Assembly (NCBI GenBank): GCA_016745315.1
Contig: CP066886.1
Location: forward strand, 4,774,501 to 4,838,500
Direction of reading: 5' to 3'
Origin: Arthrospira sp. PCC 9108
GTDB taxonomy: Bacteria; Cyanobacteriota; Cyanobacteriia; Cyanobacteriales; Microcoleaceae
DNA length: 64,000 nucleotides
The position numbers were made by a program, and so were the translations under genes. Positions 56,000 to 63,811 of the stretch are shown here, piece after piece; position 1 is the stretch's first letter, and every line of letters starts with the position of its first letter. The notes below the pieces were generated by a model, which made no database searches, was not told the DNA's origin, and worked only from the letters and a program-made list of their open reading frames with translations.

Positions 56000-57696
56000 T
56001 GGTAGCCAGAAGTGCAAGAATGCTAAGAACAACCCGTGGCTTATCCAGTCGTCAAACTAGGTCAGCAATTGGACGGAATGGAGTTAGACAGGTTAATTTT
56101 TCTCGACGAACATCAACCGAGGAAATGGGATGGTTTGGGAAGCTGTGGACAAAAGTCACAGGAAAAGTAGTTCAGTGGGGTAAATCATTTGCGGGTTGGT
56201 TATGGGAGGGACTTACTAAGTTCTTTTCTAGCTTTAGCTTTGAAAAAGTAGCGACATTTATTACCTCTAATTGGGACAGCTTTTGGAATTTCAACTGGAA
56301 TATATCAGATGAACAGATAGACAAAAATATGATGAATATTGCTAATCAATTTATTAGTACTACCGCCGGTTTTTTGGGTAATATGGCAGGTAAATTAGTT
56401 TGTGGAGTATTGCCTACCATTGGTATTGCATTTATCAACAAAGCTGCTGCTATGCACATTGCCTTAAGCAAGGGACCTGAAATGCTTAGGGAAGTATCAT
56501 CAGCTTTTGGTTCATACGTTAGGCAATCATTTAATATGGCTATGAAAGCTATAGCATGGCAACTGTTTAAACATGGTAGACGGGTTGTTAAAATGTTTTT
56601 AGCCGCAAGCCCTTCAGCGCTTGCGAAACGTATCGTTTCGATGGTTCCCGGTGGTAAAGACAGGATGAAAAAGTGGGGTGACGAAAAAGGTGAAGAATGG
56701 AGTTTTGGGAAACAGAGAAGGGACGCTAGAGAAAAATTACCAGAAGAATATGACGGCAAGTTAAGCACTATATGGAACCAAGATAGTTCAGAGGAATTTT
56801 GGGATGAATTCTCAGATAATTGTAAAGAAGCGATTATTTTAGTCGCTCAAGGCTTAGATGAATATATCGCGTTACAACGCATTGAGGAAAATAGACAGCA
56901 ACAGTTAGTTAGCGCGGTTATAGAAAACGGCAGCGAACGTTTTAGATTAGTATCAAGTTTGCGTAATTTACAGGAAAATGTAACCAACGCATTAGCTCAA
57001 ACTGAGATATTAGGAAATAGAGATATTGGTCAATTTGTAGGGTCGGGTGATATCTCTGAAGTTCCGAATAGCAGTAATTTAAAAATTCAGTTAACCTTCA
57101 TTTTGTACAATTACGAAAAACCTCCATATTGGACTAAGGAAAGACGGTCAAAACTACAAAAAACTCAAATAGAACTCCCATCAGTAGAAAGACACGAAAT
57201 AACCTGGGATAAATTACAAAGGATATTTACTCAACCTAGTAAATCGGCATTTACCAAAGGCAATATCAAAGTAACCTGTAATATGCGAAATGGTAGGAAA
57301 TTTTCATTTTTTGTGAATGAAAGCTCTAAATCTGACGCTGAAAGAATTTGTAAGGATTTAGTACAATTAACAAGTTCCTCAATTGTTTATCCTTTGATAT
57401 TTGAGGAACGTAAAGGTTTTGGCGGTAGGGAAAATGCGAAAAGAATCAAAGAGAGCAAAATGTATATCAGTGAAGTGAAAATACTTAACTGGGAATTAAT
57501 TGATAAATTTGAACAAGCCAAAATCGATATGGGAGAGAATAGTGTTTTGGCAACGTACAAAGACCCTAGGAAGTCTAAAGTAAAAATTCCTTTACATTTT
57601 GAGAAGAAACCTAAGTGGGTAGATGACGCAATCAGAACAGCTACTAGAACGTCGTTAGAAATGAAAACTGGGAGTCAGCCACCAACTACAGCTTAA
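55999..57696 (+). CDS. Large hypothetical protein with a hydrophobic segment
   Basis: A 565-residue basic protein, the largest of the rightward arm. The first 40 residues are very basic (RSARMLRTTRGLSSRQTRSA), followed by a tryptophan-rich amphipathic region (WFGKLWTKVTGKVVQWGKSF) and a hydrophobic stretch near 115-150 (FLGNMAGKLVCGVLPTIGIA). The C-terminal 200 residues look globular and basic. No P-loop is present. The shape would suit an internal or membrane-interacting virion protein, which is inference only. Confidence 0.65.
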   Translation: MVARSARMLRTTRGLSSRQTRSAIGRNGVRQVNFSRRTSTEEMGWFGKLWTKVTGKVVQWGKSFAGWLWEGLTKFFSSFSFEKVATFITSNWDSFWNFNWNISDEQIDKNMMNIANQFISTTAGFLGNMAGKLVCGVLPTIGIAFINKAAAMHIALSKGPEMLREVSSAFGSYVRQSFNMAMKAIAWQLFKHGRRVVKMFLAASPSALAKRIVSMVPGGKDRMKKWGDEKGEEWSFGKQRRDAREKLPEEYDGKLSTIWNQDSSEEFWDEFSDNCKEAIILVAQGLDEYIALQRIEENRQQQLVSAVIENGSERFRLVSSLRNLQENVTNALAQTEILGNRDIGQFVGSGDISEVPNSSNLKIQLTFILYNYEKPPYWTKERRSKLQKTQIELPSVERHEITWDKLQRIFTQPSKSAFTKGNIKVTCNMRNGRKFSFFVNESSKSDAERICKDLVQLTSSSIVYPLIFEERKGFGGRENAKRIKESKMYISEVKILNWELIDKFEQAKIDMGENSVLATYKDPRKSKVKIPLHFEKKPKWVDDAIRTATRTSLEMKTGSQPPTTA

Positions 57697-57814
57697 TGTA
57701 GTTTTCATTGAATAGAAGCTACATATATGTAGCATCTGATATATCAAATAGTTAACAGACAAATTCAGTTAATGATGCTAGGCTCTATGTATTAACTGAT
57801 TAAAGGTGATGATT
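57697..57814 (+). promoter_or_regulatory. Leader before the 81-codon gene
   Basis: 118 bp with an imperfect inverted repeat (GAAGCTACATATATGTAGCATC) followed by AAAGGTGATG in front of the ATG. It gives the next two genes the look of separately controlled, well-expressed genes. Confidence 0.35.
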
Positions 57815-58060
57815 ATGGCTAGTCCAGTAACTCTTAATGGTGCTACTCTCGAACACCAATTGCTAGAAGTTATCGAGCAAGTTCAACGTGCACAGATAAA
57901 CGCAACTAGAAACCCTAATGGTGTAACGGTAGTTACAGCTTATACCCGCAACATGGCAACTGGAGCTGTGACAGTATCCCTAACAATCCCTACTGATGAT
58001 GTTTGGGATGCTACTGATGGCTCTATCGATGTACAAGCCATCGCTGTTTTTGTTGACTAG
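57815..58060 (+). CDS. Candidate small major virion protein
   Basis: An 81-residue acidic protein from the ATG at 57815 (MASPVTLNGATLEHQLLEVI), with a strong RBS (AAGGTGATG). A helical half is followed by beta strands (GAVTVSLTIPTDDVWDATDG) and a hydrophobic end (VQAIAVFVD). It has its own leader and is separated by 80 bp from the next gene, unlike the tightly packed neighbours. That would suit a highly expressed structural protein. No family recognised. Confidence 0.55.
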   Translation: MASPVTLNGATLEHQLLEVIEQVQRAQINATRNPNGVTVVTAYTRNMATGAVTVSLTIPTDDVWDATDGSIDVQAIAVFVD

Positions 58061-58140
58061 GGTTCATTAACTAGGTAGACATTAACACTATTGTTGTCTA
58101 CCTATCTAAAGTTTTGTTTGATAATTAATGAGGTTAAATT

Positions 58141-58791
58141 ATGCCATTAAATGATGCTTACAATAAATATAAAGACAATTTTGTTGCTAAACTAGGGCAA
58201 CCAAAGGGAACCTGTCTTGGGAGGTCTCTAAACGTTGAGGCTCCAGTAGACAAGACATCAAAGTATGTTATCCCAATGCCTATGTTGCTGCTTCATACGT
58301 TATCCTCTAACAGTCAAGGCTTAGAACCAGCAGAGGTTAGAGAGTTAGATATTTGGAAACCCGCCCCTAGAGGTAATACTGGAACGTCTAACCCTAACAG
58401 AAGAAAAGTACCTTCTGGCTTGAGTTATAACGTTGGTAAAAAGACAGGATTTTACCGTGTCTTTGTGGAAGGTCCTGCTCGTCCAACAAATCCAGGAATT
58501 TGGCGCGAATATACAACATCAGGATTTAACGCGGGTACTAAAAGGTTGCGGTTTATTACTTTAAAAGTTCCTAACATTTTCTCGATTAACTGCTTGCTAT
58601 ATGTTTTTGCGCATTATTGGACTATAAAACCAATATCACTCAGGACGAATCATAAATGGTATCAAATACCTGATAAAGATGATTATCCATTAGACGGTTT
58701 AGGAGAACTAACCACAGGTAGAACTGAAGCAGCTAATCAAAAGAAAGGGGAACAACCCGGGGACACAACCAAATCAGGAACCAACGTTTAA
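58141..58791 (+). CDS. Candidate coat protein of the element
   Basis: A 216-residue basic protein (MPLNDAYNKYKDNFVAKLGQ), mixed alpha/beta, with segments KYVIPMPMLLLHTLSS, GFYRVFVEGPARPTNPG and TKRLRFITLKVPNIFSINCL. A disordered tail (TEAANQKKGEQPGDTTKSG) ends it. It is followed by the only strong terminator in the middle of the arm, which would give this gene and the 81-codon gene a high-level short transcript. A capsid role is inference from position and expression signals. Confidence 0.5.
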   Translation: MPLNDAYNKYKDNFVAKLGQPKGTCLGRSLNVEAPVDKTSKYVIPMPMLLLHTLSSNSQGLEPAEVRELDIWKPAPRGNTGTSNPNRRKVPSGLSYNVGKKTGFYRVFVEGPARPTNPGIWREYTTSGFNAGTKRLRFITLKVPNIFSINCLLYVFAHYWTIKPISLRTNHKWYQIPDKDDYPLDGLGELTTGRTEAANQKKGEQPGDTTKSGTNV

Positions 58792-58823
58792 AGTTAGTAA
58801 TCGACTACTTGTTACTAAGTATA

Positions 58824-58861
58824 TACCCGTTAACTCACAAAATAGGATTAACGGGTTTTTT
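58824..58861 (+). terminator. Strong terminator after the candidate coat gene
   Basis: ACCCGTTAA (58824-58832) pairs with TTAACGGGT (58847-58855), followed by a run of seven T. It separates structural-type genes from the replication-type block. Confidence 0.85.
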
Positions 58862-58993
58862 GTATTTGTTATTATTTGTAAATTCTATATATAGTTAATG
58901 TAATACTTGATATTTTTATAAATAAGTGTAAATTGTATAATTTATGTTTATTTTTAATAAACTAATCAAATAAGATGATTTTAATTAAATACA
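58862..58993 (+). promoter_or_regulatory. AT-rich promoter region for the distal block
   Basis: About 130 bp, very AT-rich, with TATAAT at about 58938-58943 and TTGATA upstream at a longer than usual distance. The GTG start of the next gene follows. Confidence 0.4.
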
Positions 58994-59458
58994 GTGAATT
59001 CAAAAGAGCAAGGTAACTATACAGTTACAGAATCAATTGAAGGTAGCGTAACTGTAGAAAATGTAACTAATGTCAATACTAATAAAGTATTGACTCCTAC
59101 AGAATACATTGAGACGTTGAGTCGGTTTAATCAGTTTACTAAGTTTCTGGAGTTGGTTAATACTTACCTTCCTTACCCCAAAACTTCATTAATTCAATCA
59201 TTGACCAACAAACTCCAAACGTCGGAGATTATCAACTCAAATACCTTTTATCTGACATATTCAGAGATTGCCACACTTAAACGAGTCACCAACGCAATCC
59301 TGACGCTATTAAAAGCAGGTGGAGTAAAGCTACCTCGTAAGGTTACGGGAGCCATACAGGATGATATTAATGCACTAGAAGACCATCTATTGGGCTCTGA
59401 GAGTGATTTAGAGGATGAAGATAATGAAGTCAACCCATTTTCTAGTTGGTTAGATTAA
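58994..59458 (+). CDS. Hypothetical acidic protein of the element
   Basis: A 154-residue protein from GTG at 58994 (NSKEQGNYTVTESIEGSVTV). A threonine/asparagine-rich start, a helical middle (FLELVNTYLPYPKTSLIQSL) and a very acidic C-terminus (SESDLEDEDNEVNPFSSWLD) are seen. First gene of the distal block, so a regulator or DNA-mimic is conceivable. No motif supports either. Confidence 0.55.
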   Translation: MNSKEQGNYTVTESIEGSVTVENVTNVNTNKVLTPTEYIETLSRFNQFTKFLELVNTYLPYPKTSLIQSLTNKLQTSEIINSNTFYLTYSEIATLKRVTNAILTLLKAGGVKLPRKVTGAIQDDINALEDHLLGSESDLEDEDNEVNPFSSWLD

Positions 59459-59518
59459 GGGGTCTAGCATAAAGTCACCTTGCATATAAATTGTCTAGTG
59501 AAGTGTGAATTAAAAAAT

Positions 59519-59908
59519 ATGCAAGGTGGCAGTCAACAAGTAACAGGAAATTATAGCATGATACCACGTCATTGGTCCGAGGTTAGACTTAACCTACGAA
59601 ACATCGCGTTAACCCCCTTGATGTATATCGGTCATTCCCTATATATCAAAGTTCCAATTTCAGGCGTAAGGGGGTTTATATGGCAATCAACATTAGTTAA
59701 GTTTGATAAGGATTTTATTGCTTATTTTATAGGCGAAATTCTTAAAAAATTAATCCCATTACATCCTGACAAACTTGAGGAAATTTGTACAGAAGCCCTA
59801 GAGTTCTACAGAGAAGAATGGAATATATATCAAGCCGAAAACGGCGGGGATAGAGAACCTGATAATCCTAATACATCTTTCGGAGTGTACCCAAAAGATG
59901 AAAAATAA
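59519..59908 (+). CDS. Hypothetical protein upstream of the nuclease
   Basis: A 129-residue protein from the ATG at 59519 (MQGGSQQVTGNYSMIPRHWS); a longer frame to 59480 uses TTG. It has a beta-like centre (YIKVPISGVRGFIWQSTLVK) and ends in helices. It overlaps the nuclease start by 11 bp, so the two are probably coupled. Confidence 0.55.
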   Translation: MQGGSQQVTGNYSMIPRHWSEVRLNLRNIALTPLMYIGHSLYIKVPISGVRGFIWQSTLVKFDKDFIAYFIGEILKKLIPLHPDKLEEICTEALEFYREEWNIYQAENGGDREPDNPNTSFGVYPKDEK

Positions 59909-60302
59909 ATACAATGCTAGAGGACAAAAAATAGACGGCTATTATTTTCCAAGTGCATTTGAATGTAGGGTTTATCACCTTCTACGAAAACATGATAATC
60001 AATTAATTGTTCACCCTAAAATGACATTAATTGAACATGCAAAACCTTGGAAAAATATCACCTGGATTCCAGATTTTTATAGTCCGTTCTTTAATCGTTA
60101 CATCGAAGTTAAGGGAGTATTAACTGATTCATTTAAGCTAAAAATGCAGTTATTGCAGTACCTTAATCCTGGTTTAGTCAATCAGTGTTGGTTTGTTATA
60201 AGGGGGACATCCTACCGATGGCAAGGCATCTCATTTATCAATATCGACGAGTTTAAGGGGCTTTGGAAAAACTTAGAGATTCCAAGGGTAAACAATGAAT
60301 AA
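59898..60302 (+). CDS. PD-(D/E)XK nuclease (DUF1064-like)
   Basis: A 134-residue protein with the phage DUF1064 / small resolvase layout: YYFPSAFECRVYHLLRKH (conserved Glu), ITWIPDFYSPFFNRYIEVKG (the PD...ExK active site) and a C-terminal strand-helix (NQCWFVIRGTSYRW). Such nucleases process replication or recombination intermediates in phages. The start at 59898 is ATG. Ends overlapping the next gene by eight bases. Confidence 0.75.
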   Translation: MKNKYNARGQKIDGYYFPSAFECRVYHLLRKHDNQLIVHPKMTLIEHAKPWKNITWIPDFYSPFFNRYIEVKGVLTDSFKLKMQLLQYLNPGLVNQCWFVIRGTSYRWQGISFINIDEFKGLWKNLEIPRVNNE

Positions 60303-60621
60303 ACTGCACTACAGAGGGATTTTTGATATCACGGGAGAGCTGTTAAGTGCTACCTATAACCCACATTTATTTGAGTATGAAATCACTCAAATAGCCTACC
60401 GGATACTAACCCCTATAAAGGAACATAAAACCCAGGAAATCCTTGATTTAGCTTATTCCTATATGGGTTGTTATAGCCCTAGGGGGGACTACAGAGGTCA
60501 CGCTACAGCAAGGTTGACAAATGAAGGCAGCCTACGAGTATCAATTGTTGGTAACCCTCAATTTTGGGATGTCTGTAAAAAAATCTCAAAAACAATCAAT
60601 CAATCATCAAAGGATAGTTAA
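60295..60621 (+). CDS. Hypothetical protein of the element
   Basis: A 108-residue protein (MNKLHYRGIFDITGELLSAT) without a recognised motif, translationally coupled to the nuclease and the next gene (two-base gap). Confidence 0.55.
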   Translation: MNKLHYRGIFDITGELLSATYNPHLFEYEITQIAYRILTPIKEHKTQEILDLAYSYMGCYSPRGDYRGHATARLTNEGSLRVSIVGNPQFWDVCKKISKTINQSSKDS

Positions 60622-60623
60622 TC

Positions 60624-61337
60624 ATGAGTATCGGATATTACGGCAAAAAACAGGACGATAAATTTAGTTATTGCAGTGCAGTTAAGCCCGGTGAAACGGG
60701 AACCTTTCTAATTGTTGATTATGCACAAATACGGATAAAGCCACCTCACCTATGGATATTCGGGAAAGGTATTTCTGGGGATTTTCAGAATTTCAATGAT
60801 AGGGATTGGAGTTATTCCCAAGGTGATAAAGAACTAATGGCTGTACGGTTTTGTATTGAAAAATACGAGACTGAATATAACGGCAAAAAACGGGAATATA
60901 ACCCTACGATGCCAGAGTTGGCGTTACTGAAGCTAATCCAAAGCGATACAGGATTAACTGACGGGTCTATGATGTTCACTGCCACTATTAACTTAGGGCA
61001 ATCAGCGGTAAGGCCAGCCAACAAAATACTAGAGAGCGATAGCATTGCTGACCTGGAAATAGAATGTACCAACATATTCTATATCGAAAATATCGCCCCT
61101 TTTGATGGCAATATAGCGGGCTACTCTGTCGCCGATATCGACGCTTTCATTGAATCCAAAACTAAAAATAAAGCAGGATTTAATGGAAAGGCAAAATACA
61201 AAACCTTCGAGGAAAGGTTAACAGAAGGGGCTAAGGTTTTGGATTGTGACCCTAGCTTTGAGAGCCTTTATAACAAGGTTAAACAACTTGATTCTAATGT
61301 ATTAATTGCATTAATTGAATTACTGCGATTAATGTAG
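60624..61337 (+). CDS. Hypothetical protein, possible replication accessory
   Basis: A 237-residue protein (MSIGYYGKKQDDKFSYCSAV) starting after AAAGGATAG. A beta-rich N-terminal half (TGTFLIVDYAQIRIKPPHLW) and a helical end (SLYNKVKQLDSNVLIALIEL) are seen. No catalytic signature is recognised. Position between a nuclease and an ATPase suggests a nucleic-acid role, which is inference. Followed by a hairpin terminator. Confidence 0.55.
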   Translation: MSIGYYGKKQDDKFSYCSAVKPGETGTFLIVDYAQIRIKPPHLWIFGKGISGDFQNFNDRDWSYSQGDKELMAVRFCIEKYETEYNGKKREYNPTMPELALLKLIQSDTGLTDGSMMFTATINLGQSAVRPANKILESDSIADLEIECTNIFYIENIAPFDGNIAGYSVADIDAFIESKTKNKAGFNGKAKYKTFEERLTEGAKVLDCDPSFESLYNKVKQLDSNVLIALIELLRLM

Positions 61338-61349
61338 TCACAAATAAAT

Positions 61350-61371
61350 CCCCCCTAAATATTTAGGGGGG
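61350..61371 (+). terminator. Hairpin after the 237-codon gene
   Basis: CCCCCCTAAA and TTAGGGGGG form a compact stem. No long T-run follows, so it may be an attenuator. Confidence 0.55.
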
Positions 61372-61422
61372 AATAACTACCATACCATGTCAACAAGTCA
61401 AGAGCGATAAGAGGTTACTACC

Positions 61423-62043
61423 ATGTCTGAGGACTATATTGATTATAGACTAATTAGAAGTCAGATGTCATCTGAACTAGAAGAAATAATCACAGAAGGC
61501 AACCTGGGTGAGCAATTAGAGTCTGTTTTACGGGCTGTCTGTGTTCTACCATATCCTGATATTCAGTTTCCAATTATCGCCTCGTTTATAGCGTCTCCAG
61601 TAACGTTAATGTCTACCGCTGGTATCCTGTTCCTTTGGGGGTCTAGCGGTACTGGAAAGTCACAGATAGCTACCGTAGCATCTGAACTATACAAGACAAC
61701 CTCGGTGCTTGCTAATAGCACTTTCGCTTCACTGAGAAACAAGATACAACATGAACGATTTTATGACCCCCTTCAATGTGAATTTGAGAAAAATTTTATA
61801 TTGGTATGGGAAGATATCACCCCTAGCTTATTAATTGAAAATGAGAATATGTTATCGCTTTTCAAGGTGTTAAACCGCAAAAATAGCCGAATAACCATCA
61901 GTAGTCAGACACCGGGAACTAACATGATTTTTAATGCTTTCGCTTTAAAGGTGATTAATTCAATACATCCATTGTGGACATTTTGGGAGTTAAACGAACT
62001 CAAAAGACGGATGTTTCCTATATGGTTTAAAAAGAGACTATGA
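61423..62043 (+). CDS. P-loop ATPase (AAA+/SF3 helicase-like)
   Basis: A 206-residue protein. Walker A is FLWGSSGTGKSQIATVA (near 70-80), a Walker B-like strand is NFILVWEDITP, a sensor-like strand is SRITISSQTPG, and basic residues that could act as an arginine finger are in ELNELKRRMFPIWFKKR at the C-terminus. The pattern resembles the helicase half of phage/plasmid D5-like or SF3 primase-helicases more than packaging ATPases. No primase domain is attached. The stop overlaps the next start (ATGA). It is the best replication candidate in the element. Confidence 0.7.
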   Translation: MSEDYIDYRLIRSQMSSELEEIITEGNLGEQLESVLRAVCVLPYPDIQFPIIASFIASPVTLMSTAGILFLWGSSGTGKSQIATVASELYKTTSVLANSTFASLRNKIQHERFYDPLQCEFEKNFILVWEDITPSLLIENENMLSLFKVLNRKNSRITISSQTPGTNMIFNAFALKVINSIHPLWTFWELNELKRRMFPIWFKKRL

Positions 62044-62618
62044 CATCAGAGGAATATAGGGGCAATGGTTACGAGTTAAGTGATTTAAACGATGTAGAGG
62101 ATATTACGCTTGATAAATTATCATCTCAATTAGAAATTTTCTGGAGAAATATCGATAACTGCAATCAATACAGCAAGGTCAAAAAACAACTACAGAAACA
62201 CAAAAAAGATATCATTAACGCTAGGTTATCAAGTGAAATTATTGTCACCCATTCATTGATTTATCAATTATCTATCAATGAATCAATTAAACGCTTCAAT
62301 GATTACTGGGATTTTGTTAATGAAAAAATCTTGACTATATCATCAGGTACTGAACAATTTTTAGACAGTTTTATCACTCAAGGTATTGAGGCAAAAATGA
62401 AACAAAATAACCAGGCAATTAACGCGGGATGTCCTGAGTTAACCGAGGTTGTAACTGATATCGACCCGAAAGCGTTAAAAGAAGCCATTGAGAGAGCCAA
62501 AACAGATGGATATCTTGATAGTCGCGTTAATGTTTCAGAGTTGACTAATCTAATGAAAAATAGAGGATATAATATGATTAATAAGAACAGCAAAAATGTT
62601 TGGAAACACATCATATAG
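62040..62618 (+). CDS. Hypothetical helical partner of the ATPase
   Basis: A 192-residue helical protein (MTSEEYRGNGYELSDLNDVE), coupled to the ATPase by a four-base ATGA overlap. The C-terminus (VNVSELTNLMKNRGYNMINK) looks like a small winged-helix or DNA-binding end. Possibly the DNA-binding half of a split helicase; inference. Confidence 0.55.
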   Translation: MTSEEYRGNGYELSDLNDVEDITLDKLSSQLEIFWRNIDNCNQYSKVKKQLQKHKKDIINARLSSEIIVTHSLIYQLSINESIKRFNDYWDFVNEKILTISSGTEQFLDSFITQGIEAKMKQNNQAINAGCPELTEVVTDIDPKALKEAIERAKTDGYLDSRVNVSELTNLMKNRGYNMINKNSKNVWKHII

Positions 62619-62629
62619 GAGACCAAAAA

Positions 62630-62854
62630 ATGACTAAACCTCCCAACACAAATGCCATTATAAAGGCACGGTTTAAAACATTTAAACAAATGGTAGATAG
62701 TACAGTCTACAACGCTAATAAAGAAGACGCTAAGGAAACGTTAATTTCAATAATGAATGATTGCGAGGTTGAGTTATCCTTAGCAGAAGCGAAAAAACAA
62801 TTATCGCTCAAACAGCTTAATTATATTCAGCATTTACTAACCAAAATCGAATAA
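62630..62854 (+). CDS. Small hypothetical protein
   Basis: A 74-residue protein from the ATG at 62630, chosen for the GGAG 8-11 bp upstream (MTKPPNTNAIIKARFKTFKQ). All-helical, charged, with no motif. Confidence 0.55.
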   Translation: MTKPPNTNAIIKARFKTFKQMVDSTVYNANKEDAKETLISIMNDCEVELSLAEAKKQLSLKQLNYIQHLLTKIE

Positions 62855-62916
62855 TTTAAACCCTTCCGAAATGACGTTAAACTATCACAACTTAACCACT
62901 ATCAAAGGATAAAACC

Positions 62917-63195
62917 ATGTCAATCAAATTAAGTACACCCGGATTAAACGTAGTAGAATATAGCTACATGAGTAATCGATTAAATCCTAACGTTGTAGGA
63001 TTACTTGACTTAGTAGAACTTGCTATCACGCCTGAACAATTTGATGAAATTATCGAATGTATCCAAATCCACAGGCATTTTTTAAACGCGGAAATCGAGT
63101 TACTCAAAGGCATTGAAGCCTTGCTTAATGCAAAAATTACAGAACACAACAATAATCAAAATCACCCCGATAATGATGATCACAAGTTCAATTAA
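62917..63195 (+). CDS. Small hypothetical protein
   Basis: A 92-residue protein (MSIKLSTPGLNVVEYSYMSN) after AAAGGATAAAACC. Helical with an Asn/His/Asp-rich tail. Not recognised. Confidence 0.55.
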   Translation: MSIKLSTPGLNVVEYSYMSNRLNPNVVGLLDLVELAITPEQFDEIIECIQIHRHFLNAEIELLKGIEALLNAKITEHNNNQNHPDNDDHKFN

Positions 63196-63213
63196 TCAAT
63201 AGGAAATAAAGCC

Positions 63214-63498
63214 ATGAATGAGTTTGAACAAGAAAAAATGATGGTTATTGCAGAAATGGCTAGGGAGATTTACATTCAAATGATGTCACGAGATATCTCC
63301 TATTCCAATCAGGATACTAGGGTGACATTAGCCGAAATATCTCATAACGCCGCTGTTGATTTTATGATGGTACACGAGAAATGGGTAGAATCTCAGTATC
63401 CAATTATTACTCGATTTGATTCAGGCATAATATCACCTGAATGCAACCTTAATGGTTATAACAGCGATATCCTACTGGGAGGTGATTTTCATGCCTAA
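63214..63498 (+). CDS. Small hypothetical protein
   Basis: A 94-residue protein (MNEFEQEKMMVIAEMAREIY) after AGGAAATAAAGCC. Overlaps the next gene by eight bases. Not recognised. Confidence 0.55.
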   Translation: MNEFEQEKMMVIAEMAREIYIQMMSRDISYSNQDTRVTLAEISHNAAVDFMMVHEKWVESQYPIITRFDSGIISPECNLNGYNSDILLGGDFHA

Positions 63499-63811
63499 GC
63501 TACTCCCGGTAGTCACACTAACAGGGTCTTACAAAGGGTTTCTGGTAGGTCATGGTAATATCTGTATCGAAGTAGGTTCTTTAGAATGGTTTAAATACCT
63601 AGAAACCCATAAATCCTTTTCAGTGGAGGTTAATGGTAAACGATTTACAGCGTGCAAAAAACTCTCAATCAATGGTTTTACCTACTGGAACCTCAAAGGG
63701 TGGGATGGTAGCGTCAATCATCACATTTACATAGGGAAAGCTGACCAAGTCACTGTAGATAAGTTAATAGACGTAGCTAACGCTATGATTGCTAAGTGCA
63801 GAACAACCTAA
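63491..63811 (+). CDS. Hypothetical protein ending at the right inverted repeat
   Basis: A 106-residue protein from the ATG at 63491, with an excellent RBS (GGAGGTGATTTTC). The product (MPKLLPVVTLTGSYKGFLVG, then KRFTACKKLSINGFTYWNLK) is beta-rich with basic patches. Its TAA lies within the first bases of the right inverted repeat, mirroring the leftward arm. Confidence 0.6.
   Translation: MPKLLPVVTLTGSYKGFLVGHGNICIEVGSLEWFKYLETHKSFSVEVNGKRFTACKKLSINGFTYWNLKGWDGSVNHHIYIGKADQVTVDKLIDVANAMIAKCRTT

Noticed and set aside
62040..62618. FtsK/HerA-type packaging ATPase split over two genes at 61423-62618
   Set aside because: The second gene lacks ATPase motifs, and the first ends with helicase-like features; there is no evidence for a packaging motor.
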